This document shows, one piece after another, positions 20,678 through 28,250 of a stretch of DNA of 29,461 nucleotides (within the stretch, counting starts at the first letter, position 1; every line of letters starts with the position of its first letter). The translations under genes and the position numbers were made by a program. Under the pieces are notes generated by a model. That model was given only the letters and a program-made list of their open reading frames with translations. It was not told the origin of the DNA and did no database searches. Source of the stretch: a virus; the IMG/VR virus record IMGVR_UViG_3300044972_000129, positions 1 to 29,461 of that record; one strand, given 5' to 3'.

Positions 20678-20909
20678 CGTTTAGTTCTTTTAAGAATGTG
20701 GCTTGTAGTTCCCAAGTTTTTGCACGGTCATTTGCTTCTGCAATCTTTGACCTGATCTCCAATAGTTCGGTTTCATAATCCCAAATCAAGCGATTCTTGT
20801 TTGAGATTTTTTCAAGTAGCTCATCTTCTCGTTCGGTTGTTTTGTGCAACTGGAGAAGGACGATGACAAATAAAATTGCCATTCCGATAATTAAGTAGTT
20901 TTGTATCAT
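20634..20909 (-). CDS. Small membrane-anchored coiled-coil protein
   Basis: The 91-residue product has one N-terminal membrane segment (YLIIGMAILFVIVLLQL, residues 4-20) followed by a long charged helix with heptad spacing (REDELLEKISNKNRLIWDYE, then LLEIRSKIAEANDRAKTWEL). The topology suggests a type II inner-membrane anchor with a cytoplasmic or periplasmic coiled coil. No family is recognised. It overlaps the upstream gene by 4 bp. Confidence 0.65.
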   Translation of the reverse strand: MIQNYLIIGMAILFVIVLLQLHKTTEREDELLEKISNKNRLIWDYETELLEIRSKIAEANDRAKTWELQATFLKELNDDKNQSTRGQSINK

Positions 20910-21112
20910 TTGCTTTTTCCTTTATAAAATTTGTGTTTATAGATTGCCTTCGTGTAGGTATCAAATTCGGGGATGTAGTTGTCCCTTTCAAATTGATACG
21001 GTGATGCCTCAGGCAAGTTGTCAAAGTCATTGAAGTATTGTTTCAACTTCCAGTACACGAACATCACCGCAATGGTGATGGGTGTGATTACGATTAAGAA
21101 TATCAAATCCAT
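20906..21112 (-). CDS. Small membrane protein
   Basis: The 68-residue product has one N-terminal membrane segment (LIFLIVITPITIAVMFVYW, residues 3-21) and a hydrophilic tail with several Tyr and Phe residues (NYIPEFDTYTKAIYKHKFYK). It may be an inner-membrane peptide of the early operon. It is preceded by a 69-base gap carrying a repeated ATAACAAATT element. No family is recognised. Confidence 0.6.
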   Translation of the reverse strand: MDLIFLIVITPITIAVMFVYWKLKQYFNDFDNLPEASPYQFERDNYIPEFDTYTKAIYKHKFYKGKSK

Positions 21113-21120
21113 AAATCAAA

Positions 21121-21152
21121 ATAACAAATTAACTTTCATAATAACAAATTTA
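21121..21152 (-). repeat. Two ATAACAAATT repeats, 20 bases apart, with a -7-like box
   Basis: ATAACAAATT occurs on the plus strand at 21121-21130 and 21141-21150, exactly 20 bases apart. On the minus strand the second copy contains TAAATTTG (21152-21145), a match to the TAnnTTTG consensus, but no TTTG lies at the -33 distance. The 69-base gap 21113-21181 otherwise holds no gene. It may be a weak promoter or a binding site. Confidence 0.4.
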
Positions 21153-21181
21153 TTTTATAGTTGAGTTGGTGAATGAACGAT

Positions 21182-21829
21182 TTATTTTGTAATTGACATA
21201 AATAGTTCTCCAGCCGATGCCAACTTCTCGTCAATGATTTCTTGAATGTCATCCTCCAAAGTAATCAAGGTTTGCGTGAGCTTCTTGCCAATGGGCATTC
21301 GTGGATCATACGATAAGAACAATGCTTCAGTCATCTCCGTTGCAACCATACCCATTTGAACTTGCCAATAGTATTCCGGGCGTTTAGATTTGAACTGTTC
21401 GTTGTTGGTGATGAATGAGTTCTGAAGGTGGTTTCCGCTATTGAACGGACATTTGATTTCAACCAGGTGTGTGCCAAGTGCATCAGGTGAATACCCACCC
21501 CATTCGCCATAAGTGATAAAGGTATATGTTTCCGCACCATAGTATGTGTAAAAGTCATCGGTCTGCTGAGAAAAGTAGTGGAATGCTTCTTTCTCGTGTT
21601 CCTTGCCCCAATCCAATGCACGACCATACATCTCCGCTTTTTGTCCGGTTAGGTATTCCGCTGCCTTCTCAAAGATGAATGTCTTTGCAGTTTCTGAGAG
21701 ATACTCCGATTTGTTTTTCGGAGTACCCATCAGTTTGTGGATTTCGGATGCGGTGAAGCGAGAACGCCTTAGATCTTGCCAATCGTCTTCGGTCAAATTA
21801 GTGTGAATTGTTGGAAGTTGAAGTTTCAT
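21182..21829 (-). CDS. YqaJ-type exonuclease (lambda Exo/RecB nuclease fold)
   Basis: The 215-residue enzyme has the motifs of YqaJ/lambda exonuclease proteins: RFTASEIHKLMG (24-35), GKEHEKEAFHYF (75-86, Glu), GGYSPDALG (111-119, Asp116), LVEIKCPF (122-129, Glu124 and Lys126) and YWQVQMGM (154-161, Gln156). It should digest duplex DNA from ends to yield single strands for annealing. It follows the ERF annealase gene with a 4-bp ATGA overlap, the usual phage recombination pair. The two proteins likely repair or circularise phage DNA by single-strand annealing. Confidence 0.9.
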   Translation of the reverse strand: MKLQLPTIHTNLTEDDWQDLRRSRFTASEIHKLMGTPKNKSEYLSETAKTFIFEKAAEYLTGQKAEMYGRALDWGKEHEKEAFHYFSQQTDDFYTYYGAETYTFITYGEWGGYSPDALGTHLVEIKCPFNSGNHLQNSFITNNEQFKSKRPEYYWQVQMGMVATEMTEALFLSYDPRMPIGKKLTQTLITLEDDIQEIIDEKLASAGELFMSITK

Positions 21830-22365
21830 TTCTCGCCAATTAAAAGTTTCTGATTGACTGGAGATACTTCAAACTTCGTGGTGATGTCGGTCATCAGTCC
21901 ACCTGTCTGCAAGTGTTCAACTGCCTTTGCCCAACTCTTGTGCTTTGGGGTGAGTTCTTCTTTCTTGGGTGCTGACTGCCTTCCCATTGCTTTCTCACCA
22001 TCGTCATCATCGTCAATGTTCAGATTTAGGATTGAGCCGAGTGCATATCTCCGTGCATAGGTCATTGCACTTCCCATTGCTTGTGGATCGTTTTGTTTTG
22101 CAACCGGCATCACATAGGATGATTCCATCCATTCTCCTGATTCAGCGTGAACGATTAATGTCGTGAGTGCATTCCCATCAGGGAACTGTGTAATTGCCAA
22201 TCCGCATTCGCTTAATGGCTTTTGGATGGTGTCCAGTATGTTTGATAAACTTGCATACTTGGATTTGAAGAAAGGATTGCTTGATTCCTTTCCGACCTTG
22301 CTCACCGATGCTTGGAATTTTACCAATGCACCAGCAATGTTCTTGATTGATTCGCTTTTATTCAT
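21826..22365 (-). CDS. erf: ERF-family single-strand annealing protein
   Basis: The 179-residue product has the ERF core: KNIAGALVKFQASVSKVGKE, then NPFFKSKYASLSNILDTIQK, the GLAITQFPDG strand, and GSAMTYARRYALGSILNLNI, which is the family's most conserved segment. A short acidic run (DDDDDGEKA) and a helical C-terminus follow. It binds single-stranded DNA and promotes annealing, working with the exonuclease encoded downstream. It is 12 bases after the previous gene. The start at 22365 fits the family N-terminus. Confidence 0.9.
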   Translation of the reverse strand: MNKSESIKNIAGALVKFQASVSKVGKESSNPFFKSKYASLSNILDTIQKPLSECGLAITQFPDGNALTTLIVHAESGEWMESSYVMPVAKQNDPQAMGSAMTYARRYALGSILNLNIDDDDDGEKAMGRQSAPKKEELTPKHKSWAKAVEHLQTGGLMTDITTKFEVSPVNQKLLIGEK

Positions 22366-22377
22366 AGAGTTTTTGTT

Positions 22378-22647
22378 TTAGAAAAAGTTAGTTCTTTGTC
22401 CTATCATAAATAGAACCTGAAATTTAGTTGGTTCAGCATTGAAGAATGCTTCCGAGTTGATGCCGTCAAATTCTTTGATACAACAATCACCAAATCCGCT
22501 GGTGGTTGAGTTCAAGTAATCACCAAGTTCTTCAATGTGGTTTGCGATGAGCCAATTGTCAACGGCTTCAATTGTGTAAACATACTTCTCTTCGGAGATA
22601 CGACCTTTCAAGGTTAGTATCCATCCATTGATAGCCAACTCAATCAT
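22378..22647 (-). CDS. Hypothetical early protein
   Basis: The 89-residue protein starts MIELAINGWILTLKGRISEE and is mixed alpha/beta, with a Cys pair (GFGDCCIKEFDG) and an aromatic end (RTNFF). It lies between the HTH regulator (8-bp overlap) and the ERF annealase gene, so it belongs to the early operon. A small subunit, inhibitor or phage defence-related role would be a guess. No family is recognised. Confidence 0.6.
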   Translation of the reverse strand: MIELAINGWILTLKGRISEEKYVYTIEAVDNWLIANHIEELGDYLNSTTSGFGDCCIKEFDGINSEAFFNAEPTKFQVLFMIGQRTNFF

Positions 22648-22825
22648 TGTTGACCTCCCTCAATGCAATCTCGATGACGGCTTTTGCTTTTGGAGAAACG
22701 ATGTTCCCATCGACTAAATACTTGCGAACGGTTGGAAGTGATACTCCGGTCTTCCGTGCGACAATCTGAAAAAGACCTTGTCTTCGTTTCAGTTTGATTG
22801 TTTCAATTGCTTTTGCGTAATCCAT
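22640..22825 (-). CDS. Small HTH DNA-binding protein, first gene of the early operon
   Basis: The 61-residue product has one helix-turn-helix (LFQIVARKTGVSLPTVRKYL, about residues 18-37, with a second helix after the turn), followed by a basic Ala-rich helix (SPKAKAVIEIALRE). This resembles small phage regulators of the Cro or MerR-like HTH kind, though it is shorter than either. It is the first gene behind the promoter at 22834-22865, with the ATG only 8 bases beyond the -7 box, so its mRNA may have almost no leader. It may control its own promoter. Confidence 0.8.
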   Translation of the reverse strand: MDYAKAIETIKLKRRQGLFQIVARKTGVSLPTVRKYLVDGNIVSPKAKAVIEIALREVNND

Positions 22826-22833
22826 AACGAGAG

Positions 22834-22865
22834 CAAAAGTAAAATAAACAAATCAATAATGCAAA
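22834..22865 (-). promoter_or_regulatory. Canonical early promoter
   Basis: On the minus strand TTTG (22865-22862) and TACTTTTG (22841-22834) are separated by exactly 20 bases, a perfect match to the Bacteroidota consensus. The ATG of the HTH regulator is at 22825, so the transcript would be leaderless or nearly so. It lies in the gap 22826-22881 between the late gene block and the replication genes. Confidence 0.8.
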
Positions 22866-22881
22866 TAAAATTTACTTTTAA

Positions 22882-23418
22882 TTATATTTTTATGTCCTCC
22901 GAGAATATCAAATCCCCGAAACGAGCGTTCAACTCGTTGACCAATTCCATCTGAATGGATTCGGTGAATGCCTTTTCTAAGAATGGTTGTGCCTTTGTTC
23001 CGCTTCGGTGAATCTTTTTGGCAATGGCTTTGGCAAGTGAATCGTATGTTTGACCTTCAGCCGGTTTGATACCTTTTTGTCTTATCCACTCTTTTAACGA
23101 TTGCCACAAGTACGGAGTGCCTTCAATATGCCCACCTCGTGTTGGTTTTCTTCCGTATTCAACAAATTCCCAATAGTCTTCAGCGACAAGAATGGTGTTG
23201 ATGGATGTCGGGGATTTGGTGATAGTACCAGGTGCGAAAGATTGTCGGAGTTTGGATGATGCGTTTGTTCCATTGGCATCAAGATTCGCCCAAATCGGTG
23301 GAATTACTTTCTTGTTCCACCATTCAACGATGATCTGCTGAAGGAGTGAACCTTGAGATGCATCACCTAAATAAGTATCCAACGCATCGGGCAATTTGGA
23401 TAAATCTATTTCAGCCAT
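22882..23418 (-). CDS. HK97 gp10-like tail/neck completion protein
   Basis: The 178-residue protein resembles HK97 gp10-type proteins, which help complete the neck or tail. Features are the helical N-terminus (LLQQIIVEWWNKKVIPPIWA), the strand-turn phrase VAEDYWEFVEYGRKPTRGGH, typical of the family's 'Y...~eyGt~.~p.~pf' region, and AQPFLEKAFTESIQMELVNE at the C-terminal end. It lies at the end of the late block, after the connector and tail terminator candidates and before the early promoter. The call rests on pattern and position. Confidence 0.65.
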   Translation of the reverse strand: MAEIDLSKLPDALDTYLGDASQGSLLQQIIVEWWNKKVIPPIWANLDANGTNASSKLRQSFAPGTITKSPTSINTILVAEDYWEFVEYGRKPTRGGHIEGTPYLWQSLKEWIRQKGIKPAEGQTYDSLAKAIAKKIHRSGTKAQPFLEKAFTESIQMELVNELNARFGDLIFSEDIKI

Positions 23419-23735
23419 ATTGCAACGCTTAAAATGGTTAGGACTACACTCAGCATCTTGTAACTGATTAAAGTGCGTGAGATGGCTTTATTTCGCTTGA
23501 CAAGGGCATTGTTGTCATCCTTCAGGTATCCGATGTTTGTCTTTTGCTTGACGATGATGGAATCTTGTTGATCAATGATGACGGAATCCGATGTCACAAT
23601 TTTGCGAAGAATTGTGACTTGCCTTCTTGCAATTGCACCCTTGACCAAATAGTGATTCGCTTCTTGGATTACACAAGTATCAATCAACACTTGTCCATTG
23701 CTGGTCAAAGGAATGAGAAACAACAAGAACCACAT
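23406..23735 (-). CDS. Exported protein with coiled coil and C-terminal membrane anchor (spanin-like)
   Basis: I start at ATG 23735 (MWFLLFLIPLTSNGQVLIDT), 109 residues, because the longer frame to 23828 overlaps the DUF3310 gene and reads as non-protein-like sequence. The product has a signal peptide (cleavage near SNGQ), a charged coiled-coil middle (DSVIIDQQDSIIVKQKTNIG), and a C-terminal membrane segment (MLSVVLTILSVAIWL). An exported helix with a membrane anchor at its end resembles spanins, but no lipobox is seen. Similar proteins are common in Bacteroidota phages. A role in lysis or envelope contact is only inferred. Confidence 0.55.
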   Translation of the reverse strand: MWFLLFLIPLTSNGQVLIDTCVIQEANHYLVKGAIARRQVTILRKIVTSDSVIIDQQDSIIVKQKTNIGYLKDDNNALVKRNKAISRTLISYKMLSVVLTILSVAIWLK

Positions 23736-23736
23736 T

Positions 23737-23973
23737 TTACAAAGTAGCACTTTTGGGCGATTGTTTTTCTTTGGTTTCAATGAGCTTGTCAAGATACCAC
23801 TTCGCTTTGTACAAATCTTCCAACCCATTTTTGTCTTCGCACCTCCAAATGTATTTGATTATGTTCCCGGTGCAAACTGCAATAATTCCTTTTTTATTGG
23901 TAGTTGCTGAATCAATTGCATCAATGCACTCAATTAGTCCTTGTTTATAGTGTTTTGGGTTGACCGCATCCAT
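23737..23973 (-). CDS. DUF3310 protein
   Basis: The 78-residue product matches the DUF3310 family: VNPKHYKQGLIECIDAIDS at the start, then VCTGNIIKYIWRCEDKNGLE and DLYKAKWYLDKLIETKEKQ. The family occurs in phages of many hosts, sometimes fused to nucleotide-metabolism domains, and may bind nucleotides or act in DNA metabolism; its activity is not established. It overlaps the upstream gene by 40 bp and is followed by the spanin-like gene after 1 base. Confidence 0.88.
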   Translation of the reverse strand: MDAVNPKHYKQGLIECIDAIDSATTNKKGIIAVCTGNIIKYIWRCEDKNGLEDLYKAKWYLDKLIETKEKQSPKSATL

Positions 23974-24188
23974 CGTTTTACAAAGATATCATATTCTTCC
24001 TCTAAAATAAATGAATGACCACCGAGCATATAAACAATGCAGTATTCGTGGTATGCACTCACTCCAACAATTTGTGCAGAATCAATCGCACCGTCTTCAA
24101 CAATTTCAATGATGTCGGCTTCTCCTTCGACCAAACCCATCCAATTGTCGTTCTTTTGCTCGTGTACAATTTGAACCTTTAAGATCAT
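23934..24188 (-). CDS. Hypothetical small protein
   Basis: The 84-residue protein is acidic and beta-rich (MILKVQIVHEQKNDNWMGLV, then GEADIIEIVEDGAIDSAQIV), with a hydrophobic centre (YCIVYMLGGHSFILEEE) and a basic end. It overlaps the DUF3310 gene by 40 bp. No family is recognised. Confidence 0.6.
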   Translation of the reverse strand: MILKVQIVHEQKNDNWMGLVEGEADIIEIVEDGAIDSAQIVGVSAYHEYCIVYMLGGHSFILEEEYDIFVKRWMRSTQNTINKD

Positions 24189-24209
24189 ATCCGTTTGCGT
24201 TTTTTTAAC

Positions 24210-25217
24210 TTATAGAATTTGACCGTTGATGATTTTGAAGTTGTCAACGTGAAACGATAAATCCTGGTTCACCGTTACATAGGCAAATCCATTAGACCAT
24301 TTGGTGTAGGCGTAAGGTCTATATTCAGGTGACAAGTTGCAAAGTGAACCCATTGACCACACTCCAACTTGTTCTCCGTGCAGATTGTTTTCTGAGTGAT
24401 GTGATACTTGGTGATAGTGACCAACAATTGTTGATGCCTTTGCTTTCAAGAAGAATCCTCGTGCCGGGTTTACTGGTGAGAATACTGATTCTCCAAGTTC
24501 GTGACCGTGCAACACCGTCAACTTGCCAAGTTTAATCATTTCACGATTGACGGGAATGATGTCGTAGGTGTGCAAATGCAACAAAGATTCCAAACTCACA
24601 TCGTTCAGGTCAGCCAGTTCACGAGCATTCCTAAGAATGTATGCTCTCATCCTTTCCTCGTGGTTTCCAATCTTGTAGTAGATGGGTTGTGTTGGGAATA
24701 ACTCTCTCAAATACTTAAAGAAGTTTCTTCCCATTTCCAATTCTTCCGAGATTTTTGGTCTGCGGATTTCCTTTGAGAACCTGCTCACATCATAACAATC
24801 AAGAATGTCACCATTCAAGATAATACAATCAGGCACATTGGTTGCTCCGTAATTTAGTGCAGCCGTCAACGCTTCTTCATCGTGGAAAGGAAGGTGAATG
24901 TCTGAAAGTACCAAATACTTGCCTTCGCCCAAAACAACGGGAATCATATCCTCAGCTCGTGAAAGGATATTTAGTTTTGCCAATCCTTCTTTGATGGAAG
25001 AATGTGTTGGCTTATCTATGTGATTTTGATTCATTGCACATTTTGCACTCATCTCTCCATTTGCACCCTTGTAATAACGCACACTATTTCTCGCAACTTC
25101 TAAACTTGGAAACAATCCCTCTTCCTTCGTGAATATCATTGATGCCAAAGTACGATTCGGCAATTCAGGAAATTGAAGAATGTATTTTTTGACGATTTCT
25201 TGTTTAAGTGTTTTCAT
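24210..25217 (-). CDS. Calcineurin-like metallophosphoesterase
   Basis: The 335-residue protein has all metal-binding motifs of the calcineurin-like phosphoesterase family: DIHLPF (106-111), NGDILDC (135-141), GNHEER (184-189), HGHE (237-240) and GHYH (266-269). The first 90 residues form a separate helical domain of unknown type (FPELPNRTLASMIFTKEEGL), perhaps DNA-binding. It should hydrolyse phosphodiester or phosphomonoester bonds; the substrate (nucleic acid ends, cyclic nucleotides or a protein) cannot be told from sequence. It lies within the late block after a membrane protein gene with a 4-bp overlap. Anti-defence action is possible but speculative. Confidence 0.85.
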   Translation of the reverse strand: MKTLKQEIVKKYILQFPELPNRTLASMIFTKEEGLFPSLEVARNSVRYYKGANGEMSAKCAMNQNHIDKPTHSSIKEGLAKLNILSRAEDMIPVVLGEGKYLVLSDIHLPFHDEEALTAALNYGATNVPDCIILNGDILDCYDVSRFSKEIRRPKISEELEMGRNFFKYLRELFPTQPIYYKIGNHEERMRAYILRNARELADLNDVSLESLLHLHTYDIIPVNREMIKLGKLTVLHGHELGESVFSPVNPARGFFLKAKASTIVGHYHQVSHHSENNLHGEQVGVWSMGSLCNLSPEYRPYAYTKWSNGFAYVTVNQDLSFHVDNFKIINGQIL

Positions 25218-25498
25218 AGAGTTGTGTCAAGTGTGCGATGTAACTCAATGGCTTGTTTCAGACCTTCTGACGAACTTTTGAATGTATCAAGGTAGATTGT
25301 ATCCAAGTGATTGAGATATTTGATGAGAACGCTTCGTTTGATTTTCTCCCTTTCCACAATTCTTTCGTGCATTTCTACCTTGATAAGTGTTTTTGGCTTT
25401 GGATGTTCTTCAAAATTAAACATCGCCCACACAACACTAAATAGGTACAACGCAACTATTGCTGAGATAAGGAGTGAGAACTTGGAAGTTGATTGCAT
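25214..25498 (-). CDS. Membrane-anchored protein with charged helical tail
   Basis: The product has one N-terminal membrane segment (FSLLISAIVALYLFSVVWAM) and a charged helical tail (VEMHERIVEREKIKRSVLIK, then NHLDTIYLDTFKSSSEGLKQ). I start at ATG 25498 (MQSTSKFSLL, 94 residues), since an ATG at 25528 would overlap the tail terminator candidate by 92 bases and adds only a short Tyr/Trp stretch; the overlap with the chosen start is still 62 bases. The tail has heptad spacing and may be a coiled coil. No family is recognised. Confidence 0.55.
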   Translation of the reverse strand: MQSTSKFSLLISAIVALYLFSVVWAMFNFEEHPKPKTLIKVEMHERIVEREKIKRSVLIKYLNHLDTIYLDTFKSSSEGLKQAIELHRTLDTTL

Positions 25499-25877
25499 AT
25501 CCAGCCAGTATATCAGTTTTTGAATCATAGAATGGTGATGCGTTCCCGTTGATGCTCAATTCAAAGTCACCATCGGTTTCCGTGTTGGTTTCTACCAACG
25601 CAAAAATGTCTGACATAATTTGTGCCGTGTCCGAAAGAACTTCAATTGTGTTGCTCTCAGATTCAAACACACGATCCATAACAATCAATGCAAAGTTGTA
25701 TGTCATCAACTTTCCAGTTGACTGCAAATTGAAGCCATCTGGATACAACCACACCAAAGGGTAATACTCGACATTCTCAACCGTCAAATTGGACTGCTGA
25801 CCAACACCAAAGTGACCGACCATTTTATGGCTTTCGGCTGCGGTCTGAATCTTTTTGATTATTTGGTTTAATGTCAT
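25437..25877 (-). CDS. Probable tail completion / tail terminator protein
   Basis: The 146-residue product begins MTLNQIIKKIQTAAESHKMV and has an YYPLVWLYPDG strand, a central MSDIFALVETNTETDGDFEL segment and an end GYAINFQVLTPYLSNSCVVP. A protein with this N-terminal helix and a final strand pair is usual just after the connector gene in Bacteroidota siphophages, where tail terminators and tail completion proteins lie. The position is downstream of the portal and connector genes. The call is a position and pattern inference. Confidence 0.55.
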   Translation of the reverse strand: MTLNQIIKKIQTAAESHKMVGHFGVGQQSNLTVENVEYYPLVWLYPDGFNLQSTGKLMTYNFALIVMDRVFESESNTIEVLSDTAQIMSDIFALVETNTETDGDFELSINGNASPFYDSKTDILAGYAINFQVLTPYLSNSCVVPI

Positions 25878-25921
25878 TTTTTAGGAATTTGAGAAGTTTG
25901 GCTTCGTTGTTTTTTTGCCAC

Positions 25922-26488
25922 TTATTTGTCCTGGTCGGTGGGGAAGTCGTAGTTGAAGAAACAATCGTCATATCTTAGTGGTAAATAAATTCCTCCGCTG
26001 AATGCAGTTGATTTCGGTCTGATGGTGTCAATGGTGTTGCCGGGATTCAAGAACAATGGATAATCATTTGTATTTGTGCGGAGATAATCACGCAACCTAT
26101 TTGCATAGTATTCCGCTTTGTCACGATAGCGACCTTCAATCAATGTCATCTCCTCAACGGATACTGCACGAGCATTGTCCGATTCACGACTTGCAACCGA
26201 TTTATTCATCAACTTAAATGTCATTGGCAACATTGCCTCAGTCAAAGTGTAGTACTTCAAACAAGGTGCTACATACGAATCCAAAAGGGTTGTGTTCAAG
26301 TTGGTCAGAGTTCCTGCGAATGCTTGAACTTGCAACTCGTTGTAAATACCTGAACCGATGACATCACGGATGTAAATCTCTTGAGCTTCTTTGATTGCTG
26401 ACTTCAGCAACTTATCGTCAACATTCTCATTCAAAGGACTGTTGTCTTTCAAATAGGTTGTTGATATGAAATATACAAAGTTTGTCAT
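25922..26488 (-). CDS. Head-tail connector protein
   Basis: I start at ATG 26488 (MTNFVYFISTTYLKDNSPLN, 188 residues). It overlaps the portal stop by one base, whereas the open frame to 26590 extends into the portal coding region and adds no family-like sequence. The protein is helical: DDKLLKSAIKEAQEIYIRDV, YVAPCLKYYTLTEAMLPMTF, and EGRYRDKAEYYANRLRDYLR, a layout typical of Bacteroidota-phage connectors or adaptors that follow the portal. It probably links the portal to the tail. The end of the protein (DDCFFNYDFPTDQDK) is acidic and exposed. Confidence 0.65.
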   Translation of the reverse strand: MTNFVYFISTTYLKDNSPLNENVDDKLLKSAIKEAQEIYIRDVIGSGIYNELQVQAFAGTLTNLNTTLLDSYVAPCLKYYTLTEAMLPMTFKLMNKSVASRESDNARAVSVEEMTLIEGRYRDKAEYYANRLRDYLRTNTNDYPLFLNPGNTIDTIRPKSTAFSGGIYLPLRYDDCFFNYDFPTDQDK

Positions 26489-28233
26489 TATTTGATTCTC
26501 CTCAATAATTGTTGTTGCCAAATGTGACGGCATTGTGGAACATTGACATCTCTCACGGGGTCGTGATACCATCCACCTCGTCTTGACCAAACATCAATTC
26601 CGGTCTCACTCTGAGCCGACATTGCATCAATATCCGCACGAGAATAAACACGATTGCTTTGTACAATTTGTTTGCAGAAATCACGAGATGTTGGAATCAA
26701 GATTCCGCCCTTCATTCCTGGTGCGATAGAGTATTTGTAACGAACCACAATTTCGGTTTGCAACTGACTGATTTCATCCAATCCTTTTGGGGTTACTTCA
26801 AGACCTTGATTGTATCCTTTTATCAACTTGGCTTCGTTCAATTTTGCAATGGTATCAACCACGACTTGTGGATCAAGTTTGGTGATGTTCACGATATCGC
26901 CAATCTGCAAACCTTTGTTTTCTTTCAGCACATTCAAGATGGCTGATTCAATCGCAGATGCGAAGTCAAACTTCATCGGTTCAAAGTTCTCCGCTGGTTC
27001 ACCATACTTCATAAAAACCGCCAAGTCACGCTCATCATCCCATCCAAAAGGATTTTGTGATGATAAGGCAACGGGTGCAACGGTTGGCTCAATCTCTTCA
27101 AATCCCAATTCCTTACGAGCTTCGTTCTGCGTTAATAGTCCAGCAGTAAACAAGGCAACATAATCAACTCCAATAGGTGGTTTGTTAATTGTTTCCAAGC
27201 GAACTGGAGAGATGAACTCAAACAAATAAGTCAAAGTATCATCAATCTTTTGTTGACGGGGTTCGATGTATGACTGTTGGAACATCTCATAAGCTTCAAT
27301 CATCTCGCTACGACCACCCAATTGACCTTCCACACGCACTCCAAAGAGCATCGGTGAGTTCACCTTGTGTGCAACAAATATCTCTTGTTGTACGGTCTTA
27401 TTCAATAAATCAAATTGCTTGTCAAAGTCAGACGGTTGCAAGTTGCTGATCACCGACTCTTTCTCTTGTGGGTCGTTGTATTGGATGATAAGTCCACCGG
27501 CATTGTCCGTGCCTTGATAATTCTCTTTGAATCGTCTTGCAGTTGCACGAGCTTCTTCAGGTGTTGGGATTCCTTTGAATAACTGGATGTGAGTTTGTGC
27601 GGTGAATCCGTTTTTGATTGAGTTCAAATAGTAATTTGAAATCTCGGTGTCAACCTCAATATATTTTAACGCACCAACATAATCAGGCAAAGGATATTCG
27701 CCTTGACCAGGTCGGTAGAATTGGCAATAATAAAGTGACTTTGATTCTCTTGTGGTTGCGTTGAATGGCTGATAGTGAACTTGCTCCGCTTTGCGGTCAG
27801 TCCAATCCTCACAATACACATACTCGCCTTCAAGTCCTTTGCGGATATTCTTGAAAGGGATGTGGTAAATCTCAGCAATTGCCGTCTTTGCTTTGTTCCA
27901 AATTATCTCAAGGCAATAACCATTGAACAACTCAAGGTCATAAGCAATCTTGTTCTTAACTTGGTTAAGTGTTTCGTAAGCATTAATCGCTTGAATCTTT
28001 GCTTCGGCTTTTGCGATGTCAACGGTGTTTTGTCCGATTACCTTTGTTCCAATACCGGCAACATACGATGCTTTGGAAGAAACGATGGCATTGTGCTTGG
28101 GTGACTTGTTGAATAACTCAATCAGGAAATCGGGATACAAGTTGTCAGCACCAAAAGTCACATATCCTTTCGCCTTGTTTTCTTTGAAAACGGGAAGGAC
28201 ATTGTCGTGAAAGTTGATTCTTTGGAAGATCAT
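26488..28233 (-). CDS. Portal protein fused to winged-helix and MuF-like domains
   Basis: The 581-residue protein has a portal core (about 1-400) that begins MIFQRINFHDNVLPVFKENK and contains the phrases YYLNSIKNGFTAQTHIQLFK and EIFVAHKVNSPMLFGVRVEG, typical of portals of Bacteroidota phages. Residues 428-485 look like a winged helix (ILNVLKENKGLQIGDIVNIT, then VTPKGLDEIS). Residues 508-581 resemble the C-terminal end of Mu gpF-type head morphogenesis proteins (GILIPTSRDFCKQIVQSNRV, then QCRHIWQQQLLRR). The portal forms the DNA channel and packaging vertex. The fusion suggests that the MuF-type protein rides on the portal. Confidence 0.85.
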   Translation of the reverse strand: MIFQRINFHDNVLPVFKENKAKGYVTFGADNLYPDFLIELFNKSPKHNAIVSSKASYVAGIGTKVIGQNTVDIAKAEAKIQAINAYETLNQVKNKIAYDLELFNGYCLEIIWNKAKTAIAEIYHIPFKNIRKGLEGEYVYCEDWTDRKAEQVHYQPFNATTRESKSLYYCQFYRPGQGEYPLPDYVGALKYIEVDTEISNYYLNSIKNGFTAQTHIQLFKGIPTPEEARATARRFKENYQGTDNAGGLIIQYNDPQEKESVISNLQPSDFDKQFDLLNKTVQQEIFVAHKVNSPMLFGVRVEGQLGGRSEMIEAYEMFQQSYIEPRQQKIDDTLTYLFEFISPVRLETINKPPIGVDYVALFTAGLLTQNEARKELGFEEIEPTVAPVALSSQNPFGWDDERDLAVFMKYGEPAENFEPMKFDFASAIESAILNVLKENKGLQIGDIVNITKLDPQVVVDTIAKLNEAKLIKGYNQGLEVTPKGLDEISQLQTEIVVRYKYSIAPGMKGGILIPTSRDFCKQIVQSNRVYSRADIDAMSAQSETGIDVWSRRGGWYHDPVRDVNVPQCRHIWQQQLLRRIK

Positions 28234-28250
28234 TGAAAGTAAATAGCAAC

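Noticed and set aside
25874-25921. 15-codon GTG frame that exactly fills the gap between the connector and tail terminator genes and overlaps ATG 25877
   Set aside because: It tiles the gap neatly (MAKKQRSQTSQIPKK) but is too short to support as a gene; it may be a degraded remnant or chance.
25878-25921. Possible terminator between connector and tail terminator genes
   Set aside because: The A-rich gap has no stable inverted repeat.
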